The notes beneath the pieces were generated by a model. That model saw only the letters and a list, made by a program, of their open reading frames with translations. It was not told the DNA's origin and searched no databases. Below, piece after piece: positions 9,407 to 17,143 of a stretch of 64,000 nucleotides of DNA (positions are counted from its first letter, which is position 1; each line of letters begins with the position of its first letter). Made by a program: the position numbers and the translations under genes. The stretch spans positions 3,100,001-3,164,000 of the forward strand of contig CBDHFR010000004.1 in NCBI GenBank assembly GCA_965262665.1, written 5' to 3'. The stretch is from CBDBND01 sp965262665. GTDB taxonomy: Bacteria; Pseudomonadota; Alphaproteobacteria; Rhodospirillales; Rhodospirillaceae.

Positions 9407-11209
9407 ATGACCGATACCGCGCACATCCGAAACTTCGCCATCATCGCCCACATCGACCATGGCAAGTCGACGCTGGCCGACCGTCTCATTCAAGTATGCG
9501 GTGGTCTCACCAGCCGCGAAATGAAAGAGCAAGTGCTCGACAACATGGAGCTCGAACGGGAGCGTGGCATCACCATTAAGGCGCAAACCGTCCGGCTCAC
9601 TTACAAAGCCAACGATGGCGAAAACTATATCCTGAACCTGGTCGATACGCCGGGCCATGTGGACTTTGCTTACGAAGTCAGCCGGTCGCTGCGGGCCTGC
9701 GAGGGATCCTTGTTGGTGGTCGATGTCTCCCAGGGTGTAGAAGCGCAAACCTTGGCCAACGTCTACCAGGCGCTCGATGCCAACCACGAGATCATTCCCG
9801 TTCTCAACAAGATCGATCTCCCGGCGGCGGAGCCCGACCGAATCCGCCAGCAGATCGAAGACGTCATCGGCCTTGATGCGTCAGAGGCCATTGAAGTCTC
9901 CGCAAAGGTGGGAACAGGAATCCCCGAGGTCCTAGAGGCATTGGTTACGAGATTGCCGGCACCGGAGGGCGATCCCGACGCTCCGCTTAAGGCGCTGCTG
10001 GTTGATGCCTGGTACGACTCCTACCTCGGTGTGGTCATTCTCGTACGCGTGGTCGCGGGCATAATGCGTAAAGGGATGAAGATCTGCATGATGTCCAACG
10101 GCGCTACCTATGAGTTGGACGATGTCGGTGTATTCACACCTAAAGGGGTCAGCCTCCCGGAGCTGGGGCCGGGTGAGCTTGGGTTTCTCAATGCCAGCAT
10201 CAAGTCGGTGGCCGACTGTAAGGTCGGCGACACCATCACCGAAGAAAAGCGCCAAACGGAAACGCCTTTGGAGGGATTCCGGCCCTCAACCGCGGTGGTG
10301 TTCTGCGGCCTGTTCCCCGTCGATGCGTCCGACTACGAAGATCTGAGGGACAGTTTGGCGAAACTGCATCTCAATGACGCCAGTTTTGAATACATGGCGG
10401 AAAGTTCCGCTGCGCTGGGTTTCGGGTTTCGCTGCGGCTTTCTTGGTTTGCTGCATATGGAGATCATCCAGGAACGTCTAGCGCGTGAGTTTGGTTTGGA
10501 ATTGATCACCACCGCACCCAGCGTTGTTTACCGCGTTCACACGACCGCTAACGAAGCGCTGGAACTGCACAATCCCGCAGATATACCCGACGCAACTAAG
10601 ATCACGGCCATGGAAGAACCGTGGGTCAAGGCGACCATCTTAGTGCCTGATGATTTCCTCGGGCCGGTGCTGCAGCTCTGTACTGAACGGCGCGGGGAAC
10701 AGATCGACCTGACTTACGTGGGCAACAGAGCAATGGCGATTTACCGTTTGCCTTTGAACGAAATCGTGTTCGATTTCTATGACCGGCTCAAATCCATGTC
10801 CAAAGGCTATGCCAGCTTCGACTATGAAATGGCGGATTACCTGGAGAGCGATCTGGTCAAGGTTAGTATTCTTGTCAATGCGGAAAACGTCGCAGCGTTG
10901 TCTTTCATTGCCCATCGGTCACAGGCGGAAAGCCGGGGCCGGCAAATCTGTGCCCGGCTGAAAGACCTGATTCCCCGCCATCTTTTCAAGATTCCGTTGC
11001 AGGCGGCCATCGGCGGCAAGGTTATTGCCCGCGAAACCATCAGCGCATTGCGTAAAGATGTTACGGCCAAATGTTACGGTGGTGACGTGTCGCGCAAACG
11101 CAAACTGTTGGACAAGCAGAAAGAGGGGAAAAAGAAGATGCGGCAGTTTGGCCGCGTCGAGATTCCCCAATCCGCTTTCATCCAGGCATTAAAAATGCCG
11201 GAAGCTTAG
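9407..11209 (+). CDS. lepA: Elongation factor 4 (LepA), ribosome-associated GTPase
   Basis: A translational GTPase that back-translocates or rescues stalled ribosomes. The start at 9407 (MTDTAHIRNFAIIAHIDHGK) is set by the family N-terminus; the earlier in-frame ATG overlaps pheT. GTPase motifs are AHIDHGKST (G1), DTPGHVDF (G3) and NKIDLP (G4). The C-terminal LepA-specific domain contains the KRKLLDKQKEGKKKMR segment. Length is 600 residues, normal. The 3' end contains the terminator of the convergent gene. Confidence 0.96.
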   Translation: MTDTAHIRNFAIIAHIDHGKSTLADRLIQVCGGLTSREMKEQVLDNMELERERGITIKAQTVRLTYKANDGENYILNLVDTPGHVDFAYEVSRSLRACEGSLLVVDVSQGVEAQTLANVYQALDANHEIIPVLNKIDLPAAEPDRIRQQIEDVIGLDASEAIEVSAKVGTGIPEVLEALVTRLPAPEGDPDAPLKALLVDAWYDSYLGVVILVRVVAGIMRKGMKICMMSNGATYELDDVGVFTPKGVSLPELGPGELGFLNASIKSVADCKVGDTITEEKRQTETPLEGFRPSTAVVFCGLFPVDASDYEDLRDSLAKLHLNDASFEYMAESSAALGFGFRCGFLGLLHMEIIQERLAREFGLELITTAPSVVYRVHTTANEALELHNPADIPDATKITAMEEPWVKATILVPDDFLGPVLQLCTERRGEQIDLTYVGNRAMAIYRLPLNEIVFDFYDRLKSMSKGYASFDYEMADYLESDLVKVSILVNAENVAALSFIAHRSQAESRGRQICARLKDLIPRHLFKIPLQAAIGGKVIARETISALRKDVTAKCYGGDVSRKRKLLDKQKEGKKKMRQFGRVEIPQSAFIQALKMPEA

Positions 11210-11216
11210 TCCGGCA
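11191..11216 (-). terminator. Intrinsic terminator for the minus-strand gene, inside the lepA 3' end
   Basis: Read on the minus strand, TGCCGGA (11216-11210) pairs perfectly with TCCGGCA (11202-11196) across a 7-nt loop and is followed at once by TTTTTA. It lies 24 bp beyond the stop of the 11240-11602 gene and overlaps the lepA stop codon. On the plus strand there is no T-run, so it should act mainly on the minus-strand transcript. Confidence 0.7.
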
Positions 11217-11239
11217 ATTCAAAACAATATGCGCTTTGA

Positions 11240-11602
11240 TTAAGCAGTACGGAACAGTCGTCCCCGCGGCGGTCGGCGGCGACAAACATGCGCCAGGACG
11301 ACACCGATAGGACCGAGCACAGCCCATGCCGGCATAGACATAATCAAGGCGGCTGCAAAGCGCCAAATATCGCCGGTCAAATTTCCATTAAGAAAGTCGG
11401 GAGACTGTCCCCACAGCAAAGCCCACACATCAGATGTGGCTAAGCCGGTGTACGTGCCTGTACCCAAAGCCATCACAGCTTCACCCGAAGCCATGACAAT
11501 AGCCGTAAAGATAAAAATCCAACCTAACGCGCGCCCGATAAACACTGCTGCAACTTGCCCCTGAGTCCGTAAGTTCTCCTTAACCTTAAGTGTAACCCTC
11601 AA
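11240..11602 (-). CDS. Small integral membrane protein of unknown function
   Basis: A 120-residue protein with two hydrophobic stretches: VAAVFIGRALGWIFIFTAIV (about 18-40) and AAALIMSMPAWAVLGPIGVV (about 85-108). It has a basic tail, HVCRRRPPRGRLFRT, that should be cytoplasmic. I do not recognise a named family. It is supported as real by the intrinsic terminator just downstream and by the membrane-protein character of the translation. It is convergent with lepA. The start ATG is at 11600-11602; upstream is the AT-rich leader before the tRNA-Ser gene. Confidence 0.6.
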   Translation of the reverse strand: MRVTLKVKENLRTQGQVAAVFIGRALGWIFIFTAIVMASGEAVMALGTGTYTGLATSDVWALLWGQSPDFLNGNLTGDIWRFAAALIMSMPAWAVLGPIGVVLAHVCRRRPPRGRLFRTA

Positions 11603-11706
11603 ACCCCTCTAAATTCAATTGTTTTATCATAGTTTCGACTAAAAATATAATCCTTGAGCCGTTGCGCCACGCCAATCCCTAGGGTAGGTTCCGCCGCCTT
11701 GGCGCT

Positions 11707-11796
11707 GGAGGGATGGCCGAGTGGTCGAAGGCGCGCGCCTGGAAAGTGTGTATACGGGCAACCGTATCGTGGGTTCGAATCCCACTCCCTCCGCCA
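11707..11796 (+). tRNA. tRNA-Ser (anticodon GGA)
   Basis: A class II tRNA of 90 nt. The acceptor strand GGAGGGA (11707-11713) pairs with TCCCTCC (11786-11792), followed by G and an encoded CCA (11794-11796). The D-arm start is TGGCCGAGTGG; the anticodon loop has GGA at 11741-11743; there is a long variable arm; and the T-loop is GGTTCGAAT. It decodes UCC and UCU. Confidence 0.95.
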
Positions 11797-12282
11797 TGAA
11801 TCTCAAATTATACAGCTATAACAAACAGTTATGTTTATACCACCGCTGAGCACCTCCTACTTAGCCCGACTCAGTATGTCACCGGCAATCTCTAGCGCGG
11901 TCGTTGGGTCGTTTCATCAAGACGATTTCTGGTGGTGACATATATCGCTTAGCCATGTTTTTCATTTTTGACAGCCACAATCACAAACATACCTAAGAGC
12001 AATGCCATGTGCTGATTTCCAAGAACGGTGGGCGGTGATAGCCAAGTCATGAATTTATGTTCTGAATTGAAGGAATATTCAGCGCCAAGATTCTGTACGG
12101 CACGATAAATAGCATCATTTTTACATTTCAAAACGGAGCCAACCTTTAGGAGTCATTTGAAGTTGGCTCCAAAAGGAAAGATCAATTTTCAAATTTTGCG
12201 AGATTTTTGCGGTATTGCGGGACAAACCTTGTGACCAATCAATGATTGTGACAAATATTCCAACTATATTGGCCAAGAAGTT
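11797..12282. other. AT-rich stretch without a recognisable gene
   Basis: Between the tRNA and the first IS fragment I see no family I recognise. A 60-codon minus-strand ORF (11949-12131) has a hydrophobic segment, MALLLGMFVIVAV, and could be a small membrane peptide or a gene remnant. It has no clear ribosome site. The left edge of the ISAs1-type sequence starts at 12283. Confidence 0.3.
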
Positions 12283-12780
12283 CAGGGCAATCGGGTGAAA
12301 AAGTGCGTGACAATGTGTTGATGTGCTGAATCTATCGAAGACCGCCGATTCGGTATGGGAGGTTATGATGGAGAGTTCGGGCGCATTCGCGGAAGTCGTT
12401 GTCTTTCTTGATCATTTTGAGGATCTTGCGGACCCTCGCCAACGGGGCAAAGTGGTCTATCCGCTTGATGAGGTGCTGCTGCTTTGCCTATTGGCGGTGC
12501 TGGCGGGCGCCGACAGCATTGTCGATATTGCCCGTTTCGGCGACAAGAAACGCGATCTTCTACGCCGCTTCCGGCCGTTTTCCGATGGCACGCCGTCCCA
12601 CGACCAACTGGGCACGATCCTTGCCATCCTGGATGCGCGGATGTTCCAACAGTGCTTCGTCGCCTGGGTTGCCGCGATCACCGGTGTGCCGGGCGAGGTG
12701 ATCGCCATCGACGGCAAGACCTCGCGTCGCAGCTACCAGAAGACGGGCGCCAAGGCGCCGATCCACATGGTTTCCGAACC
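12283..12780 (+). mobile_element. ISAs1-type element, left half only (copy C1)
   Basis: It begins with the 17-bp terminal repeat CAGGGCAATCGGGTGAA. A transposase N-terminus follows (from about 12368, MMESSGAFAEVVVFLDHFED, with LADPRQRGKVVYPLDE and the catalytic-region VIAIDGKTSRRS). This is the ISAs1 / H-repeat-associated transposase type. The frame is intact up to APIHMVS, where the sequence switches to an unrelated IS5-type end near 12780. The element has lost its right half and cannot be autonomous. It is the only copy here that keeps the IDGKT region. Confidence 0.8.
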
Positions 12781-13066
12781 GGGTCTTCAAATCCGGACAG
12801 AAACGCGGCGTCCGCGGACAGATCAAAAAAGAACTCAGGCGCAGAAGCGCCATTGAGGCCATCATCGGTCACAACAAAACCGACGGTCAGCTTGGTCGAA
12901 ACTTCCTCAAGGGACACCTCGGAGATCACATCAACGCCGTGATGAGCGCCGTTGGCTACAACTTCCGCCTCCTCCTTGTATGGATGAAGCTTCTCTTGCG
13001 CCTAATCATCGCAGACATAATCGCGGCTCTCATACCAATGGCCGCATGCAAAACGGCTTCTTAACA
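12781..13066 (+). mobile_element. IS5-type transposase C-terminal remnant
   Basis: Out of frame with the ISAs1 part, the sequence reads KSGQKRGVRGQIKKELRRRS, then AIEAIIGHNKTDGQLGRNFL, KGHLGDHINAVMSAVGYNF and a stop. The RRSAIEAxIGHxKxxxxxGRNxL block is the C-terminal signature of IS5-family transposases (around the catalytic Glu). The N-terminal part is missing. It abuts the ISAs1 fragment with no terminal repeat visible, so the pair arose by deletion or recombination between two elements. Confidence 0.75.
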
Positions 13067-13075
13067 GTCGACTAA

Positions 13076-13864
13076 TTAGGCGCCAAACGCTGCTTCCTGG
13101 TCCAGTTCGGATACGCCCTGACCAATGCGAGAAGCCGCTTGGCGAAGTTTTGGCAGGTACTCTGCCTTAAGATGGTCGAGACTATAGTCAACATCATGAA
13201 ACTCTATGGAAAGAGCCGCAAATATTCGATTTTTAAAATACGTCGGAACGGTCAGCCATTCCCGGTCAATCCAGTTGGGTGTGAAGTAGAGAAATTCTTC
13301 CTGCTGAATTTTGTCGAGAAGCCCGTGAAGTTTGCGTTGGTCGATTCCGGCTTGCTCTAAGGAGTCTGGATCGTCTTCAAGGCACGAATGAATGGTCTCT
13401 TCTGCAGCGTCATTGTTCAGATTTGCGATGTAAGTCAGACCTGACGACGTGGCTAAGGCGGGCATTACAAGCCCACTGCTAAACCGGTTGATTGCTATTC
13501 GACTCTGATAGCTAGTCGACCAAATTACGACCGTCTTGGTTCCCTCCAGCCTTGCCAAGTAAACCGGCCATACAATATCAGCGCTGAGTTTGTCCATGAT
13601 CGGGCTGGCGATATCCGAAATCCAGGCGGCCTGCGTGTGCCCATGGGACAACAAACGTGAACGCGATGTGACATGATAGGTTTTGCTGAATGGATTACGT
13701 GTGACATATCCCTCATGCTCTAGGCTTCGCAACAAACGCAAGACCGTAGGCCTTGATAAATTGGTCAGGTTCGCTGTCTCAGCGATCGTAAGGCCATTGT
13801 GAAGATTGATGTTTTCGAGGATGCGCAGCCCTCTTGCAAAAGCTCGAACATGATACTCTTTCAC
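13076..13864 (-). CDS. IclR-family transcriptional regulator
   Basis: A 262-residue regulator. An N-terminal winged helix-turn-helix (LRILENINLHNGLTIAETAN and LSRPTVLRLLRSLEHEGYVT, about 12-58) is followed by the IclR effector-binding domain with the NRFSSGLVMPALATSSG segment. It probably senses a small aromatic or carboxylate ligand and controls the adjacent catabolic cluster on the same strand. A second IclR gene lies just upstream (22 bp). The stop is 10 bp from the IS5 remnant, so IS sequence borders this cluster. Confidence 0.88.
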   Translation of the reverse strand: MKEYHVRAFARGLRILENINLHNGLTIAETANLTNLSRPTVLRLLRSLEHEGYVTRNPFSKTYHVTSRSRLLSHGHTQAAWISDIASPIMDKLSADIVWPVYLARLEGTKTVVIWSTSYQSRIAINRFSSGLVMPALATSSGLTYIANLNNDAAEETIHSCLEDDPDSLEQAGIDQRKLHGLLDKIQQEEFLYFTPNWIDREWLTVPTYFKNRIFAALSIEFHDVDYSLDHLKAEYLPKLRQAASRIGQGVSELDQEAAFGA

Positions 13865-13886
13865 GGGGCTGTCCTATGCTGCACCA

Positions 13887-14672
13887 CTAGCGTCCTGATT
13901 GCCAAGCCATTACACGCTCACCAATCTCTTTAGCAATACTATTCAAAGGCCCGAGAAAGTGTTCTATCGCCTGCGTCGACGATAAGGCTGACGTAAAATA
14001 TCGGATCGCAAGTGATGCAATAACGCCTTCGGTTTCGGTGACAATTGGGACTGCAACCCGGGAATGCTTGCCATCCCGGGAGTGGCTTATTGCGAACCTC
14101 TCTTTTCTAATGCGGGCTAAAAGAGCTTTGACCAGAGCATGATTCTTAGCCATTTGATCATCCTCATAGGGACTTCCCGATGCCAGAATCTCGAGGATTG
14201 CGCGTTGTTCCTTCGCCTCAAGAAAAGCCAAAAAAACCTGCCCGACTGCACTTCCCAGAATGGACTTGTAATAGGTGTACTTCAACGTGGAGAGCATCAT
14301 TTCATTGCGCGTATCCGTATTGATCCGCACGTACATACGATCACCTGATGTCGCCAAGGTAGAAATTCCAATTGGCCACAGCGACGTCTTGGAGAACTCT
14401 TTTAAGACAGGCATCGCAAGCGTTGCGATCCACTCTTCTTCGTCGAAACCGCCTCCGAGAAGCTGCACCTTGTTACTGAGTCGATAGGTCTTCGACTCTT
14501 CTGACCGAGTTACGTAGCCTTCTAACCGAAGAGTTTCAAACAGCCGCAATACTGTGCCACGGGGCAGCCCTACTTTTGCCGCCGTCTCACCAACCGTAAT
14601 GTTGTCAGCCGTGTTGAGAGCTTCCAGAACCAGAAGCCCTCGGCTCAAAGAGCGTACCGGGTCATAGGCCAC
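13887..14672 (-). CDS. IclR-family transcriptional regulator (second copy)
   Basis: A 261-residue IclR protein. The helix-turn-helix is at about 22-60 (ITVGETAAKVGLPRGTVLRL, FETLRLEGYVTRSE), followed by the effector domain. It shares domain order with its neighbour but is clearly divergent in sequence, so this is not a recent tandem duplication. It is the upstream member of a two-regulator pair at the 3' side of the hydrolase-SDR-Hyu-Rieske genes. Each may respond to a different intermediate. Confidence 0.88.
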   Translation of the reverse strand: MAYDPVRSLSRGLLVLEALNTADNITVGETAAKVGLPRGTVLRLFETLRLEGYVTRSEESKTYRLSNKVQLLGGGFDEEEWIATLAMPVLKEFSKTSLWPIGISTLATSGDRMYVRINTDTRNEMMLSTLKYTYYKSILGSAVGQVFLAFLEAKEQRAILEILASGSPYEDDQMAKNHALVKALLARIRKERFAISHSRDGKHSRVAVPIVTETEGVIASLAIRYFTSALSSTQAIEHFLGPLNSIAKEIGERVMAWQSGR

Positions 14673-14727
14673 GAATTCTTAGCACCAACCAGTAAATTGG
14701 ATGCCATTTTACGGCACAATGGGTCGC

Positions 14728-15468
14728 TTACGAAACGCGTGTGAGAAAATCAGCTAGAGCAGCATTGTATTCACCGGAATGTGTGATCTGCGGGACATGG
14801 CCAGCACGTTCGATAATGACGTGCTCTGCGTTAATGAGCGTCGCGATCAACTCCCGGGAACCGATGCGAATACTTTCGGAATCGTCACTTCCGTGAATCA
14901 CAAGGCAAGGTGTAGCCGTGTTATGGAGGGTTTCAATATACCTCGGAATGGACATGATCATCTCGCCACAACCGAGCGCAGTCGCTTCGTCGATCGGTTT
15001 AGAGCTCTGCATCATAGGATCGGCGACTCGCACGTTTGCTGGAATTTGATCCAACGTGCGGGCAAATTCCACGGTCGATTTGAAGTACTCCCGCGGCGGA
15101 GCATTCGGTGTTGTGCTGCTGAAGACGGCAGCTTTAATCCTGTCACCATGGTGAGCAAGAAACTCAAAAGCGACCATCCCCCCCATCGAATGCCCAACAA
15201 CGATGACCTCTTGAATGTCGAGGGCGTCTAAAACAGCCAAGGCATCGCCGGCAAGATTTGGCAAAGTATAACCCGATTGAGCAGACGCTTGGCTTTGTCC
15301 ATGGCCACGCTGATCGAGACAAACAACGGTGTAATTGGGTTTCAGAACAGGAACTTGGTTTTGCCACAGCGCAATCGTTGCTGTATAGCCGTGCAAAAAT
15401 AAAATCGGCGGTCCTTCGCCGACTATCTCGTAATAAAGCTTTAATGAATCCGACGTGACATGTGGCAT
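14728..15468 (-). CDS. Alpha/beta hydrolase (enol-lactonase/esterase-like)
   Basis: A 246-residue alpha/beta hydrolase. The oxyanion segment is ILFLHGYTATIALW (about 22-35), the nucleophile elbow GHSMGG (about 90), the acid HGSDD (about 195) and the catalytic His in AGHVPQ (about 223), so the triad is complete. The DQRGHGQSQ segment is typical of 3-oxoadipate enol-lactonase-like enzymes. The family is broad and the substrate is not set by sequence. It lies 5 bp downstream of an SDR gene, which fits one operon and hydrolysis of a lactone, ester or C-C bond formed by the oxygenases upstream. Confidence 0.85.
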   Translation of the reverse strand: MPHVTSDSLKLYYEIVGEGPPILFLHGYTATIALWQNQVPVLKPNYTVVCLDQRGHGQSQASAQSGYTLPNLAGDALAVLDALDIQEVIVVGHSMGGMVAFEFLAHHGDRIKAAVFSSTTPNAPPREYFKSTVEFARTLDQIPANVRVADPMMQSSKPIDEATALGCGEMIMSIPRYIETLHNTATPCLVIHGSDDSESIRIGSRELIATLINAEHVIIERAGHVPQITHSGEYNAALADFLTRVS

Positions 15469-15473
15469 AGCAA

Positions 15474-16286
15474 CTAGTCGAACACCTGACCGCCATCGAC
15501 CATAATGGTTTGACCGGTCATGAAATCGCTATCTTCGGAACATAAAAAAGCAAGTGTTCCGACAAGATCTTCGGCAAACTCCCAGCGCGGAATGGCGCGA
15601 TTTGCCGCGTGATTGTCCAGCGCCGCTTTGGGATAAAGGGAGATAATCGGATCCGTAGCAACCATGCCGGGGGCCAGAGCATTGACGGTAATATTATCAG
15701 GACCTAGCGCGCGCGCGAGAGCCCGGGTGAGGCCGATAACGCCCGTCTTTGTCGCAACATAATGAACCAAGTTGCCAGGACCTAATTTGGATACGGTTGA
15801 CGTCAAATTCACGATCTTTCCCCAACCACGCTGCCTCATAATTGGCACCACCACTTGAGTCATGATAAACGCGCCCTTGAGGTTTGCATCGAGAACCTTA
15901 TCGAATTCATACTCTGATATGTCCTCAAAAGGTATGGTGGTGGCGTAACCCGCATTGTTAACCAGAATATCAATACCGCCAAAAGCATCGGCAATTTTCT
16001 TAACAGCAGATTCCACTTCGGATTTGCGACCGACGTTGGCGACCACACCAAGCGCCCTATGCCCCTTGCTCGTCAGGGCCTGCTCAGCGTCCGCGACTTT
16101 AATCGCATCTAAATCAATCAAACCAATGGCGGCTCCCGCGTCCGCCAATGCACGCGCATAGTGACGGGCAATATCACCACCACCACCGGTTATAATTGCG
16201 ACCTTTCCCTCTAGTGCATTAGAGTCCAGCGTGGTGGTGGCGGAAGGCCTCTGATTGGCATCGTCAGTCAAAGATATGCCCTCCAT
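15474..16286 (-). CDS. Short-chain dehydrogenase/reductase (SDR)
   Basis: A classical SDR, probably NAD(H)-linked, of 270 residues with about 25 extra N-terminal residues. Motifs: ITGGGGDIA (cofactor loop, TGxxxGxG-like), NNAGYA, the catalytic Ser region NLTSTVSKLG and YVATK (Y-x3-K). The C-terminus SDFMTGQTIMVDGGQVFD is standard. The ATG start overlaps the 3' end of the next upstream SDR by 23 bp. It probably oxidises an alcohol or dihydrodiol intermediate. Confidence 0.87.
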   Translation of the reverse strand: MEGISLTDDANQRPSATTTLDSNALEGKVAIITGGGGDIARHYARALADAGAAIGLIDLDAIKVADAEQALTSKGHRALGVVANVGRKSEVESAVKKIADAFGGIDILVNNAGYATTIPFEDISEYEFDKVLDANLKGAFIMTQVVVPIMRQRGWGKIVNLTSTVSKLGPGNLVHYVATKTGVIGLTRALARALGPDNITVNALAPGMVATDPIISLYPKAALDNHAANRAIPRWEFAEDLVGTLAFLCSEDSDFMTGQTIMVDGGQVFD

Positions 16287-17028
16287 CCACTATAAATGCT
16301 TGCCCAGTAACGAAATCACTCGCTGGCGAACACAAATAGACAACTGTTCCGACCAAATCACGCGGTACGGCGTCGCGCGGTATCGAGCGCATATTTTTAT
16401 AGATCTCGAACACTTCAGGCGGATACATCCCAGCCGACTGTTCAGTCTTGGTCAGACCGGGCACCAAACTGTTGACCGTCACACCATGGCGGCCAAATCC
16501 TTTTGCCAGAGCTCTTGTTAAACCAATAGTCCCACCTTTTGCCGCCACATAGTGAACAGCTTCGGCGATGGGACTCCAAAACGTTGCGGATGAAACGTTT
16601 ACGATGCGGCCCCAGCCGCGCTCCATCATATGAGATGCCACGGCTTGCGCGCCAAAGAAGCACCCCCGCATATTTACGGCGACAACCTGATCGAATGCGT
16701 CGCCTGACCACTCGTACCAGGGCACGCCATGCGTTTCCTCAGTGGTGCCGAAGCCTGCGTTGTTGATCAGAATATCGACATGACCAAATTCTTTTATTGC
16801 GGCTGCTACGGCATCACCAAAACTCTCCCGATCGGACACGTCGGCCTCAAGAGCCAAGGCCGTGCCGCCTTGTTCGAAAATCTTGGCTGCAGTCTCTTGC
16901 GCTTGATCCCCAAGCACATCAAGGAGCGCCACAGCCGCGCCGCGCTCGGCAAGCCCGTTGGCGAAGGCAGCGCCCAAACCGCGCGCGCCTCCAGTGACGA
17001 TTGCCACCCTATTGGAAAAATCTTTCAC
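16264..17028 (-). CDS. Short-chain dehydrogenase/reductase (SDR)
   Basis: A 254-residue SDR with TGGARGLGAAFA (cofactor site), NNAGFG, VSSATFWSP (catalytic Ser) and YVAAK (Tyr/Lys), ending SDFVTGQAFIVDGGHIFD. The C-terminus is very like that of the neighbouring SDR, which suggests an old tandem duplication. It lies 115 bp downstream of hyuB. A Trp-rich insert, GVPWYEWSGDAFDQ, is not typical of the smallest SDRs and may shape substrate choice. Confidence 0.87.
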   Translation of the reverse strand: MKDFSNRVAIVTGGARGLGAAFANGLAERGAAVALLDVLGDQAQETAAKIFEQGGTALALEADVSDRESFGDAVAAAIKEFGHVDILINNAGFGTTEETHGVPWYEWSGDAFDQVVAVNMRGCFFGAQAVASHMMERGWGRIVNVSSATFWSPIAEAVHYVAAKGGTIGLTRALAKGFGRHGVTVNSLVPGLTKTEQSAGMYPPEVFEIYKNMRSIPRDAVPRDLVGTVVYLCSPASDFVTGQAFIVDGGHIFD

Positions 17029-17143
17029 AAAAACGTCCCGGAATTAGTTCTTTTGTCTTAGTTAAGTCTGAGAATAGGAGGAGACCAATTACTTCCCTAT
17101 CCGCAACCCGATTCTATTTCATCTGGCGAACCGAATAGATCAG

